This document shows positions 48,201 through 55,999 of a DNA stretch of 64,000 bases, one piece after another. Made by a program: the position numbers and the translations under genes. Each line of letters begins with the position of its first letter. Within the stretch, counting starts at the first letter, position 1. The notes beneath the pieces are model-generated. The model was not told where the DNA came from. It was given only the letters and a program-made list of their open reading frames with translations, and ran no database searches. The stretch is from Branchiostoma floridae (Eukaryota; Chordata; Leptocardii; Amphioxiformes; Branchiostomatidae): assembly GCF_000003815.2 (NCBI RefSeq), contig NC_049979.1:26086340-26150339 (forward strand), in the 5' to 3' direction.

Positions 48201-51200
48201 TATCAATTCTCCAGGTTCTCCTGCTTGGTCTCTTGATTGCTTTCATTTTCAAAAAGATCGGCAAGGCAGAGATGATGGACGCTGATGCCTTGAATGGCGA
48301 TGAGGAGTTTCTACCAAAACCCATGGACGCCGGTAAGTTATCAATCCATATTACATGGCAGATCAGCATTGTAACGCAGTTATACAAGTAATTACTAGCG
48401 CAGTCCAGTTGTTAACTCCCCTGCTTAGATAAGCTATGTCACCACCCGTCTCTATTCAGTTCCTTCGATCACGAGTTTCCGACGCCACGTTTCGGGTGGT
48501 GCTGTAAACGGGTCAATTTCTGAAATTTGGATATGTCCCAACTTTTTTTCTTGTTCTATATCCAGAGGATGTGAGGCCTCCCGCTAAGCCCGTGTCGTGC
48601 CGCGCCAGTGACGACAGGCAGCTTGCTGCAGCTCGCGCTCTGCGCCTGAAGGAAGCCCGGATGCGCACAATCCTGTGGGACGTCTTCAAGCACTTTCTCG
48701 TCGTGGCGGTTGTGTTCTACCTGGCCTTCAGCAGCTCGGCAACCGTAGGGCATCACATGCACAAATCGCTAAAGCAGAGGTTTCCAACCTTTAAAAAGGT
48801 ATACGTGGGCCAAATTAGTTTGTTAGTTGTATGAGTCTTTTGAGTCTTGTGCTTTTCACATGCACAAGTCGCTAAAACAGAGGTTTCCAACATTCAAAAA
48901 AGTAGGTCAAAATTATTAGCTTTTTGTCGGTAGCTTGAGTCTTTTGTGCAGTTTGTGTTTCGTTGGAAGTTCAATTGATAAACATTTGCACAGATAGATT
49001 TTCTCGATAATCTTCCTGGTATCGTTTCTTACTTCCTCAATTTAGGTACATGAAGAAGGGTTATAATTTAACATAAGTCCATGTTAATTCGATTATATCA
49101 ATGACATACTCTGAACCCCAAAAATAATGCTGGCGTGCAAATAAAAAATTTAAAAAGATGCATTACGACCTGTGCATCAATCAAATATTGTATGTATTGT
49201 TTAACTTGTTTTGTACTCATTGGATTGACAATACATTGAGGGTTTTTTCTTTTGCACAACAAGAAATGTTCCTCACCTGCTTACGTGTCGATATCTACCA
49301 GATATCTTCCTCGACTGGAATTCCGCTAGCGCTTCTCGCCGCTATATGCCCGATGTAGCTGCCGCTTTTGCGATGAGAAAACCGTCCCAAACGTGGCTAA
49401 ATTTGTATCCCCCCTCGTCCAGGTTCACTGGTGTTGACTTTCTTATCCAGACAGCCTCCTTAAACCACCGTATACACCTGATGTCTTCTCAGTCTAAAGA
49501 AGCAAAGGAAAGAAACGTACGCAGGAGAGGGACATTCCTGGATCCGGATGTGCAAAAGAAAAGTCTAATATTCTATGTTCTAACACGATGAAATTATTTT
49601 CTGAAATCAGATTGACAGCGTCGACAAGCTGTGGTCCTGGTCCAACACCGAGCTGCTGGGGGTCCTGTTTACCCAGAACGGTAGCAAGCTCCTGGACGAC
49701 CAGTCCTACCGAGTTGGAGCAGCCGCATTCAAGCAATTCCGGAGCCGACCAGGTATAACCTTGTAGTTTCGCAAGACAAATGAATAGTTTCCGAGCAAGC
49801 TGTTGAAATTCCATGCAAGCTTCTTAATAAAATGTGTCCTCCGTGATAAAATTAGGTACTGGCATGGAAGTTTGTCTGAGTTGTCTGAGTTGGTAATAAA
49901 ATTGTTCTCCAGATCAAGAAGAAATTTTACTAGCCGCTATACATCAGACAATGATACTTTCGAATGATTGATTGAATTTTCAACCGGATGTCTCGGTCTT
50001 CTTTAGCCGTATCAGACCCGAGTACTGTTGACACTTGATTTTCTTCGTACCTGACGTCAGCACTGGGTCAAAGTTCATCGGAAGTCGGTACCGTCCCCTG
50101 GTGTTATTGAGTTGGATAAAGGCTAATTTTTTCCAACGAAGAAATTGTATGAGGATGACAGACGTTACGTCAAATGGTGATGTGTCTACAGGGGTCCTGT
50201 ACGAATTAAATACAAATTGTCCGTACAATTGATTATTCAAAATTCATAGAAATGACATCAACTATGTTTCTATCATCGTCTCAGGTGACTGCACAACGAA
50301 CATCACTACATTTCCGAGGTGCAAGTTAGATTACACGATGGCACAGCATGAGGAGGGAGATTTTGCCGTTGGATGGCGACCCCTGCCGGAGGCGGATGCC
50401 AATGCAACAAGATGCCGACGACGTTGTACAAATGACACGGCTTGGGATTTTACAGAAGGGAAGTCACTTCCCTACTTCGGACAGGTGAAGACTTACGTCG
50501 ATGGGGCTTATATGTTTGAGATCGGCAACGATCCTGACCCAGCCGCCTCAGTCATGGAACGTCTACAAAAGCGTGAATGGCTGGATGGCTTCACTGAAGC
50601 TGTTGTGGTCGAAATAAATGCCTACAATGCCAACGCCGATCTTTTTGCTGTGATAACGTTGATGGTCGAGTTTGTAGCCGGGCGAGGGACTACACCAACT
50701 CGGAACATCCACATCTTTAAGCTGTCATCCTACGTTGGAACCTCTGGACAACTGATGGTAGGATTCCAGGTAGGTTCATAGAATGCCAAAAAGCAGTTAC
50801 TCAAGCAACTGGAGATGATTTTGGAAACGACCAGACGTTTCAACTAGCATCCACTAGTTTTGGCCAGTGACACTGAAGTAAACTGAAAGAAACTGGTCTA
50901 TACCCTAACTATGAATTAAGGCAGTTTTAGAGGACCAATAGGAAACATTGTAAGACAATATCTGACCGTTTCCCAAATCATATCCAGTTGCTCGAGTAAC
51001 TGTTTTTTTGGCGTATCTTATTACCTGGATGTCTAATCTTCATCGACGGTTCAGACAATGTTATTTTTGTAATTAGGCTACGTTGATTTGGATATAAGGA
51101 CAACATCCTCAGGGTACCCTAAAACAGATGTGAATGGAATATGTTGGACCAAGAACAAACTTGCCATCATTATCAAATCTAAATAACCAGGAAGGTTGAC

Positions 51201-54200
51201 TTAATGGCTAAACACATTCACAGTTTATGGTTAGGCGAGCAACATATTCTTAATTTTTGCTTCTTCACATCTTCATCTTTGACTTTAGCTTTTGGCAGTC
51301 TGCGACAGTATCAGTTTTCGAATTTGGGGGGGGGGGAGTACTTATATACTTACAATGGACTCTCAGGGTCTGCTCTTACACGTCTGTCATAGAGGGCAGG
51401 TCATGAATGCATACTAGAAAAATATGTACTTCTCCGGTGAATTCAGGATGCATGATAATGATATTGATATTGATATATTTGCTAATTTTTTATCATCTTT
51501 GTAATTTTACGATTTACAATATGGTTAAAAACGTTTTTTTGGAAACGGACGAAAAGTGATGCGCGAGTATATAATTGAATGAAAATGGCATTGGTCTTGA
51601 AACTCAGCAGGGTTCTTACTGTGATATACACTGTATGACTCTTTTACTACTTATTATTACTACTACTACTACTACTGCTACTACTGATACTGAATAACTG
51701 CTAAGTGAACATTTGTAAAGATGATTTACGTTGAAGTAGGACACCATATAACAACTGATGATGACATTTGTATAAAGAGTTGTATAAAGAGTAAATATGT
51801 TCATGAATTTTGGAACTGTATACTTTCCTTAACCTTACACTTTTCCTGTTATTGTATTTTACAGATCACATTTGTGGTTTTGTTTGTCTTGTCGCTATTC
51901 CGAGAGGGGAAGAAAATGTTCCACCAGAGGAGGACGTACTTCTGTCAACCCTGGAACTGTCTGGAATTTCTGCGGCTTCTCATCTGTGTCGTAGCCATCG
52001 TCCTTTTCTCTGTGAAGGAGGGGCTGCGTAGCAGTTACGTCAGCCAGCTAAAGGCTCTTGAAGGTACGACTAGAGCATGTGGCGTAACTGCATGCGCAGG
52101 GTATTTCGCCTAGAACTTATTATCCCGTTTCTTGTTACCGATCTTGTGCCTTCGGGACAAACACTTAACACGGCTTTGCTCACTCAACCGACTTGTAAAT
52201 GTGGACAACTGACTTCGGTTGCTAAAGTGAAATGTAATAGAAGGAGAAGGATGGGCTCTGAAATCCAATAGGCTAGATTCAATGGAGAACATCCAACCAT
52301 CCTTGCGGCCCTTAGCCGGCTTAGGAGTGTGTTTCGCTACATATACATGGCAAATGAACACCTCTTGGATGTCTACACTCCTTGGCCAGTTTGGTACTAT
52401 CTTATGCCATTGTAGGACCTGCTTGGAGATAATAGCTTAACCATTACTTTTAGAAGAAACAAGACAAAGACAATTGTACAGGATCCATTGAGCAAGGCAT
52501 TGAGTCTATTTACAAAGAACTGATATCACCCTATGTGCTTGATCAATTTATGGTTTCCATTCGTTATTAGCTGTGTTAATGTCCTTCGCATGTCGAATTG
52601 TATGATTTGATATATTTCAATGGTGTTTCACTTATCACTGCCACACATTGCAATGTTTTGCATGGAACTGATTTCTCAAACGTGTTACACATGTCTTCAC
52701 TCTGTACTTGCCAGGCGGTTACCTCAGCTTTCGCATCATCGCTGCCTTCTCCGACGTCTTTGCTTCCGTGTTGGCAATTCTCGTCTTCGTCATGACGTTA
52801 CAATTCCTGCAGTTACTGAGCTTCAACCGAGCTATCGGTGTCCTTTTCCATACTCTTCGGAAAGCAACCAACAAGATCGCAGCATTCCTTTCCATGCTTT
52901 GTGTTGTTTTCATAGGTGAGTAACTATTGGAGAAAGTCATCATTTCTGTTCAACGATTGTGTATGTACATTGTCGTGTATACCTTTTTTTTTAGTGAAAA
53001 TTCGTCAAGGAGGTGAAGTTTTCGGCAACGTTTGTATGTGTCTGTGAACATTTGAGAATGCCTGAATGGATTGTCTTGATACGACCACGGATTGATTAGA
53101 TTGAGAGGGGTGGGGATGTTATTGTGGTTTGTTATGGTATTGCATCGAAACGTTAAGTTTTGTATCTCTTGTTCTGGACAGCGTATGGTCACGCTGATTG
53201 ACTTACTAATAGTGTCTGTAGTCGGGAAGATGGGACGTAAGTTACAGCAGCTTTATTGAAACTGCAGGAGACGTTTTCTTTGAAAGAGGATAAATCAAGA
53301 AGGGATGGATGATTAGAGATGGTAACTTTGATGAAAGCAAACGCAATGGTATTGTAATAATGCAAATTAGGACTTGAGTTAGCATAATGAATGAGGAAAT
53401 ACTTATTTAGACTGTGCTACTTGGCAGAAGCTTCATACCCATCACATTTCTTCGTCTTTCCGAAAATGATAGTGAATGTTAATTTTTTCTTTGTTTCGAC
53501 GGAATGTGTTCATAATGTAAACAAATACAGGAAACAGTATCTCTGATCACATCTCTCCTATAGCTTTCAGCACATCGGGAGGTCTGCTGTTTGGAGGCGA
53601 GGCTGACGGCTACATCAACATCCTGACCTCCGCACGAACCTTGCTCGTCATGATGTTCGGAGACACGACTTTCAAAGACATGTCCGCAGACCACCTCGTC
53701 ATTTTCCGCATTTATTTTCTGAGGTAGGTGGTAATAAGGCCGTTCTAAGTACTAGTAAGCATGAGCGTCGAAATGACCTGTGGGTAATATGTCAAAGGTG
53801 AAAGCCCCTGACTTGTGAACAGTTCTCGTCTCGGACAATTTCTCGATTTGGTTAGCAATGTCCAGACGTGCTTTGTTTATGTCCCAGGGGCCTTTACCTT
53901 TGACACATATCGTCCACAATTCCTGTCGACGCACATGCGTACTCTTTGTTTCGCATGCATGATACTGCGCTCTTACAACTTGATTTACTTATTTTGTTAC
54001 AGTATCTTATACATTTGTTACTCCTAAGTTCTTCTGCTTTTCCATCAATTAGGAGCTTGCATAAATGGTATTTGATATCTATTCTATTGTCTATTAGATG
54101 TTACTATGTGTTTCCCCCCAAGGAACGTTGAAAAGCTACACGTGTACTTGATTTTGTATTTGCTCATACGTTGACAGTAGATAAGCAAGGGTGCTAACGT

Positions 54201-55121
54201 TAGGAACGTAATTTCTTTCAAAATGGAATATCCTGATGTCAGGTCTTTTTTCTTCTGCATTGCAATTGTAAACCCACATTTCTAGTGGTATTTTGTTAAA
54301 GCTTAGGGCACAACCCACCGTATGTGCAAATACGTGCTGTCTACGTGCCAAAACGTGGGCAATCTTTTGGGATCTGTAAGTGGTAAGTACCGCCTCCGTA
54401 CGAACTCGTACGGAATCCGTCGAATTTTGGAGCACGCGGACGCGCCATAAACTTTACGTGCAGGCAAAACTTTGTGTGCCATCGGCCTGCGGATTCGCCC
54501 CCCCCCGTACGTGTCAGTACGGGCGACGCGCCTGCCCTGAAAGTTTTCAAAAATACGTGGCGGACGTGGCCTCCAAAAAAAAAAAAACGTACCGACAAAT
54601 TGCACGTACGGCGGGTTGTGCCCTTAGATTAAGGGTGACATAGGACTTGCTCTCTTGTAGTTTCGTCATAGCGGTGGTGATGATCCTGGCCAACATGTTC
54701 CTGGGCATACTGGACGAACAATTCGCTACATCAAAGAACAACCCGAACGGTCCTGGCGGGGATAGTGACATGGGCGAGTTTATGGTGGACAGGGTCCTGC
54801 AGTATTTCGGGATAGGGACCAGATCCGTGCGTCCAAGAGGTACAAAACAACACTGTTCTAGAAGTCTATCAATAGTGTAATAGTAAAATCCTTTGGCTAT
54901 GTTGATTGGATTATAAGAATGGCATGTTCTAGGAACACAGAATAATCGATTTCTTCAATTTTGTTCTTTTACATCATTTGAATTGTGTATAGATTTTACT
55001 GATTAGACTTTTTTCAACTCCAGAAAATAAGGAGACCTATGAAGAGCAGGATACAGCCGAACACTTGCAGGAGTTGGAGGGTAAACTGGACCTGGTTCTG
55101 AAGAAGATAAACTCACTTTAG
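27566..55121 (+). CDS. Gene B: complete polycystin-1-like protein (REJ-GPS-PLAT-11TM), 31 coding exons
   Basis: Exons: 27566-27680, 28490-28907, 29325-29593, 31317-31487, 31952-32190, 32635-32787, 33481-33687, 34346-34489, 35052-35154, 35573-35664, 36134-36385, 37388-37519, 38622-38784, 39917-40108, 40712-40875, 41605-41835, 42823-42993, 43497-43657, 44080-44217, 45478-45628, 46549-46734, 47657-47884, 48215-48332, 48566-48798, 49611-49752, 50285-50769, 51865-52063, 52715-52915, 53564-53723, 54661-54839, 55024-55121 (TAG). The joined length is 5,895 nt, 1,964 residues, with every phase matching. Likely a cleaved cell-surface receptor joined to a cation-channel module. It has no N-terminal lectin, LRR or PKD-repeat region: the REJ region follows the signal peptide directly, so it is short for the family and closest in layout to PKDREJ/suREJ-type proteins. 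Orthology to a named vertebrate gene cannot be settled here. Confidence 0.93.
28490..34489 (+). CDS. Gene B N-terminal REJ-type ectodomain (exons 2-8)
   Basis: Exons 28490-28907, 29325-29593, 31317-31487, 31952-32190, 32635-32787, 33481-33687 and 34346-34489 encode about residues 39-572. The opening CPGPSTVTINGDYLRI, paired cysteines (YHSC.., WHC, DAC) and the CRENC...SC...GC segment match the beta-sandwich part of receptor-for-egg-jelly modules. Many N-x-S/T sequons indicate an extracellular glycoprotein. Later exons (LQLFVRSNLIDKL, WAYEAEVTIDQGDAAAAATL) are helical, as in the C-terminal half of REJ regions. The matching gene A exons lie upstream of the window. Confidence 0.82.
29640..29850. 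mobile_element. Family M2 inverted-repeat element, second copy
   Basis: Starts near TTTCATCAGGTTGGTAGAAT and ends near GTACCTGCTGGTTGTG. Arms AACTTACATTGCTTACGTTT / GAAACATTAGCAATGTAAGT enclose a GTGTCTGAGAGACA hairpin. Longer centre than the copy at 5405-5545. In a gene B intron, next to family M1 copy 2. Confidence 0.7.
29871..30115. mobile_element. Family M1 inverted-repeat element, second copy
   Basis: Left end AAGGTGGACTCTCACTGC, right end CAGTGAGAGGGCACA, inner arms GCGGCACTGCGGGGTTCG / CGAACCCCGCAGTGCC. The internal AGAGATAAAGAACGAAT and ATTTTGTTGTCTTCT words match copy 1 at 2942-3188, but in reversed order along the plus strand. Confidence 0.8.
30207..30333. repeat. Compound microsatellite TATC - TC - TA
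   Basis: Three consecutive simple-repeat tracts: (TATC)n, then about 28 TC units, then about 16 TA units, in the gene B intron 29594-31316. The rest of that intron has three diverged copies of a phrase around CAGTATAGTTGCTACCTGTG (about 30600-30960) and no gene. Confidence 0.95.
31570..31703. mobile_element. Family M3 inverted-repeat element, well preserved copy
   Basis: Arms AATGACCCGCCTGTTCCT and TATATGGTGTCATAAC pair almost perfectly with the right half. About 134 bp, in a gene B intron. A diverged copy is at 6491-6645. A loose AGCCAGGTAAT/GGTCATTAACC stretch at about 59700 may be a third relic. Confidence 0.8.
32212..32502. mobile_element. Inverted-repeat element with CCTGTCACATTA termini (family M5, copy 1)
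   Basis: Left TCCTGTCACATTACGCGAAA, right CATAATGTGACAGAGGTAT, with pairing inner words CGATTAGACGG / CGATCGTCCG. About 290 bp, GC-richer than the flanks, within a gene B intron 20 nt after the donor at 32190. A relative is at 40155-40392. Confidence 0.65.
35052..38784 (+). CDS. Gene B REJ C-terminal part and start of the GAIN-like region (exons 9-13)
   Basis: Exons 35052-35154, 35573-35664, 36134-36385, 37388-37519 and 38622-38784. For 35052 the in-frame acceptor is CATAG at 35047-35051, giving FLAVESLHQYATNL; the later TTTTTAG would break the frame. Exon 36134-36385 most likely ends at an AAAG|GCAAGA donor (GC-AG intron); a weak GT donor 6 nt downstream would add two residues in frame. The last two exons correspond to gene A exons 545-676 and 1352-1514. 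Confidence 0.85.
35806..35824. repeat. Homopolymer G tract
   Basis: About 15-16 consecutive G in a gene B intron. Similar runs at 27907-27918 (C), 42036-42046 (G), 42526-42540 (C) and 51327-51337 (G) are likely length-variable in the assembly. Confidence 0.85.
37117..37345. repeat. Dispersed repeat family M6, copy 1
   Basis: Begins CGCCAAAAAGTAGTCACTC, includes CAACTGGATATGGTTTTGGA and AACGGTCAGACGTTTC, and ends with the inverted phrase CCATATCCAGTTGCTTGAGT before CCTGGATGTCTAACC. Related copies are at 37983-38325, about 45885-46000 (partial) and 50781-51050; all four lie in gene B introns and none was seen in gene A. Confidence 0.7.
37883..37982 (-). pseudogene. Antisense copy of the PLAT first exon inside a gene B intron
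   Basis: About 100 bp whose reverse complement encodes TVYTGMKAGSGTSSKAG, IILHGADGDTGPRPLA with no stop. It matches gene A 5141-5240 and gene B 42883-42982 at about 95%. At some variable sites it agrees with A (Pro codon after GDTG), at others with B (GGTTCT), so it is a third lineage or a mosaic. It has no splice sites of its own. Its right edge abuts the M6 repeat copy at 37983. Confidence 0.85.
37983..38325. repeat. Dispersed repeat family M6, copy 2
   Basis: Starts TCTGGGTAAGATTTGGAAAC, continues with GGTCAGACGTTTCAGACATC and ends CAGCTGCTTGAGTAAC...CCTGGATGCCTAACC. It directly follows the antisense PLAT fragment, so the fragment may have been moved or trapped along with this element. 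Confidence 0.65.
39220..39340. repeat. Family M2 fragment
   Basis: Begins TTAGGTTGGTAGAATATAG, then TTTTACACAACCGGTA and CACGTCTCAATGTCTCCC: the left half of the M2 element (compare 29645-29730) without its right arm. Lies in the gene B intron 38785-39916, whose remainder holds no supported gene. Confidence 0.55.
39917..41835 (+). CDS. Gene B GPS and TM1 (exons 14-16)
   Basis: Exons 39917-40108, 40712-40875 and 41605-41835. W-W-D...GQWDPSECT and then Q-C-L-T-T-H-L-T-S-F-G form the GPS; predicted cleavage is between Leu955 and Thr956 (codons 41653-41658). TM1 is about residues 985-1006 (AVFSTVIVMFGLYFII), followed by KADKRDRIK. Lengths match gene A except 6 nt fewer in the second exon. Confidence 0.92.
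40155..40392. mobile_element. Family M5 inverted-repeat element, copy 2
   Basis: Left CACCCCTGTCACATTTGGAG, right GATAATGTGAAAGGGGTAC. Interior words GATCGGACGACGATTCTGCG / CGCTCGAAGATCGTGG. About 238 bp, in the gene B intron just before the W-W-D GPS exon. Confidence 0.6.
41036..41244. mobile_element. Miniature element with TACTGTAAATGCA ends and CCGCGAA repeats
   Basis: Terminal inverted repeats TACTGTAAATGCA / TGCATTTACAGTA, flanked by TA. The interior is made of several CCACCGCGAAA or TTTCGCGGTGG words in both directions. 209 bp. Located in the gene B intron between the two GPS exons. Confidence 0.8.
42013..42552. mobile_element. Inverted-repeat element with CATGCCCGTA termini
   Basis: Left CATGCCCGTAGCCAGGATTT then a G run; right a C run then TTACGGGCATG. 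About 540 bp. The inside contains two diverged copies of a unit with CTGAAACGCCATTTCCTGCA / CTGAAAAGCCATTTCCTGCA. Long open frames on both strands here follow from this structure and are not called as genes. In the gene B intron between TM1 and PLAT. Confidence 0.7.
42823..44217 (+). CDS. Gene B PLAT/LH2 domain (exons 17-19)
   Basis: Exons 42823-42993, 43497-43657 and 44080-44217, about residues 1016-1171. Motifs FYLLTVYTGMKAGSG, AGIILHGADGDTGAR, HVWHDNSG, WFLDKIVVGDL and YVFFCQHWLAVE are diagnostic. The middle exon ends at ACG|GCAAGT, a GC donor. Gene A has GT at the same place, and using the nearby GT four bases on would shift the frame, so the GC-AG intron is well supported. Confidence 0.93.
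44515..45320. repeat. Repeat-rich gene B intron block with AC microsatellite
   Basis: An 800-bp block opening with CATACCTCCATTTGAG and closing with the inverted TTTTTTCATGGAGGTAATTA. It includes an AC dinucleotide array (about 45229-45282). The closing motif resembles repeats at about 4470 and 57010. Probably a non-autonomous element; no coding sequence. Confidence 0.55.
45478..48332 (+). CDS. Gene B transmembrane helices 2-5 (exons 20-23)
   Basis: Exons 45478-45628 (TM2), 46549-46734 (TM3 and a cytoplasmic loop 10 residues longer than in A), 47657-47884 (TM4 WVLVFLSATGSAFFVIL and TM5 start) and 48215-48332 (TM5 end, then an acidic linker ALNGDEEF). The first and third exons are about 94-95% identical to gene A at the nucleotide level, including silent sites, whereas others are much more diverged. 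Confidence 0.92.
46993..47426. mobile_element. hAT-like miniature element with CGATCCTTACGGA subterminal repeats
   Basis: Termini CAGGGGTGCC / GGCACCCCTG, the pattern of hAT elements. The left half contains six or seven ATACGATCCTTACGGA-type repeats; inverted versions (GTAAGGATTGTATGATT, GGAAGGATCGTTTG) follow on the right. About 434 bp. I do not see a clear 8-bp target duplication. In the gene B intron 46735-47656. Confidence 0.7.
48566..50769 (+). CDS. Gene B TM6 (S1) and TOP domain (exons 24-26)
   Basis: Exons 48566-48798 (S1, TILWDVFKHFLVVAVVFYL), 49611-49752 and 50285-50769. The extracellular TOP domain spans about residues 1478-1680 with GSKLLDDQSYRVGAAAF, SLPYFGQVKTYVDGAYMF, DGFTEAVVVEINAYNAN and TLMVEFVAGRG. 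A small loop with CRRRC and two sequons replaces the long Asn/Thr-rich insert of gene A. Confidence 0.92.
48857..48907 (+). pseudogene. Tandem duplicate of a gene B exon end with its donor site
   Basis: Bases 48857-48907 repeat 48754-48804 (the last 45 nt of exon 48566-48798 plus donor) 103 bp downstream, with about five changes. The duplicate still reads HMHKSLKQRFPTFKK and is followed by GTAGGT. The following intron text (GAGTCTTTT) is also duplicated. Extending the exon to the second donor would read an in-frame TGA at about 48831, so the copy is probably a decoy or a fossil. Confidence 0.8.
49237..49350. repeat. Family M2-like fragment
   Basis: TTTTGCACAACAAGAAATGT, CCTGCTTACGTGTCGATATC and GGAATTCCGCTAGCGCTTCT resemble the centre of the copy at 29690-29780. 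No right arm is seen. In the gene B intron before exon 49611-49752; the rest of that intron is AT-rich without a gene. Confidence 0.4.
50781..51050. repeat. Dispersed repeat family M6, copy 4
   Basis: GCCAAAAAGCAGTTACTC then CAACTGGAGATGATTTTGGA at the left, CATATCCAGTTGCTCGAGTA and TACCTGGATGTCTAATC at the right. It begins 12 nt after the donor of the TOP-domain exon. The intron continues with AT-rich sequence and a TAC microsatellite (about 51653-51690). Confidence 0.7.
51865..55121 (+). CDS. Gene B channel helices S2-S6, pore and C-terminal coiled coil (exons 27-31)
   Basis: Exons 51865-52063 (S2, S3), 52715-52915 (S4, linker, S5 start), 53564-53723 (S5 end, pore helix TSARTLLVMMFGD, filter Asp1853 at 53662-53664), 54661-54839 (S6 VVMILANMFLGILDEQF and a Gly/Asn/Pro linker) and 55024-55121 (heptad-like LQELEGKLDLVLKKI, stop TAG). 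An intact G-D filter motif suggests this paralogue could contribute an acidic ring to a cation pore. Confidence 0.93.
54306..54623. mobile_element. Harbinger-like miniature element in the intron before S6 of gene B
   Basis: Termini GGGCACAACCC / GGGTTGTGCCC flanked on both sides by TTA, a 3-bp target duplication as made by PIF/Harbinger transposases. Subterminal sequence (GTATGTGCAAATACG / ATTGCACGTACGG) also pairs. 318 bp, GC-rich, no transposase. It ends 37 nt upstream of exon 54661-54839. Longer open frames here are not genes. Confidence 0.75.
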
Positions 55122-55990
55122 TTCACATCAGAGTCGACAGGAGTCAAGCAAGAGTATCAGATCGAACCTCATTATTAGGACATTAAATGATTGAATATGT
55201 GTAAAGATATACAAATGTGCGTAAGTATAACCTGGTAGCCAGCCTACTGTGGCTTGGCAAGGCTCTATCCTGGGCCGATGAAGCGGCAAATTTAACTCTT
55301 ACGGCTTTTTAAAGCTACTCTTTCGCACCCTACAGGAGTTTAAGAACTTCTTCCGGGTCACGAAAGAATTGCACGGCGGCAGAGAGCTTCGTTGGCCCGG
55401 AGAGATGATGCCCAAGTCATGATAGCCTGGATGCCGTTTTGTAACAAATATGATTTATAAAGTGAATGTGTTTTCTATTGTTGGAAGAGAACAATGTATA
55501 ATAAAATAAATTTGAAGATTTAAGCTGACGTACATGTATCTGTAACGTTGCATGCTATATTTATAACATTAAGTAAAACAACTATGTGTTGTATATAGTG
55601 TATGCAATTCAATAACCTACCATGTTACAAAACGACAAAAAATGTATTTTTCTTACACGTCTTCTCTCTCATCTTACCTTATCAGGTTTCGCCTGCAAAA
55701 TAATGAGCACAATGACATGGTTTGGGTACATATTCATGAAAGTCGTTATGCCTTTAATTATGGTTTATAATTTGAGTTCTGCAACACATTCTTGGTGAGG
55801 CGATGAACTTCTTGATCACATTCTTGTGTGACATATTCTTCCATGTTTCTATATGTTGTAAGTAAAACGTTTTGATGATGGTGATATATATGTATATGCA
55901 TGTGTGTGTATACTGTATAGACAAATGTATGTGTATTTATAACAAATGGAAAACATGATGGAAAATAATAAAAGCATGAATAGCATATTC
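55122..55990 (+). terminator. Gene B 3' UTR and polyadenylation signals
   Basis: AATAAA words at 55500-55505 (overlapping AAATAAA) and at 55967-55972 follow the TAG stop at 55119-55121. The first gives a 3' UTR of about 400 nt, the second about 870 nt. Choice inferred from sequence only. Confidence 0.6.
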
Positions 55991-55999
55991 TTAGTGTTG

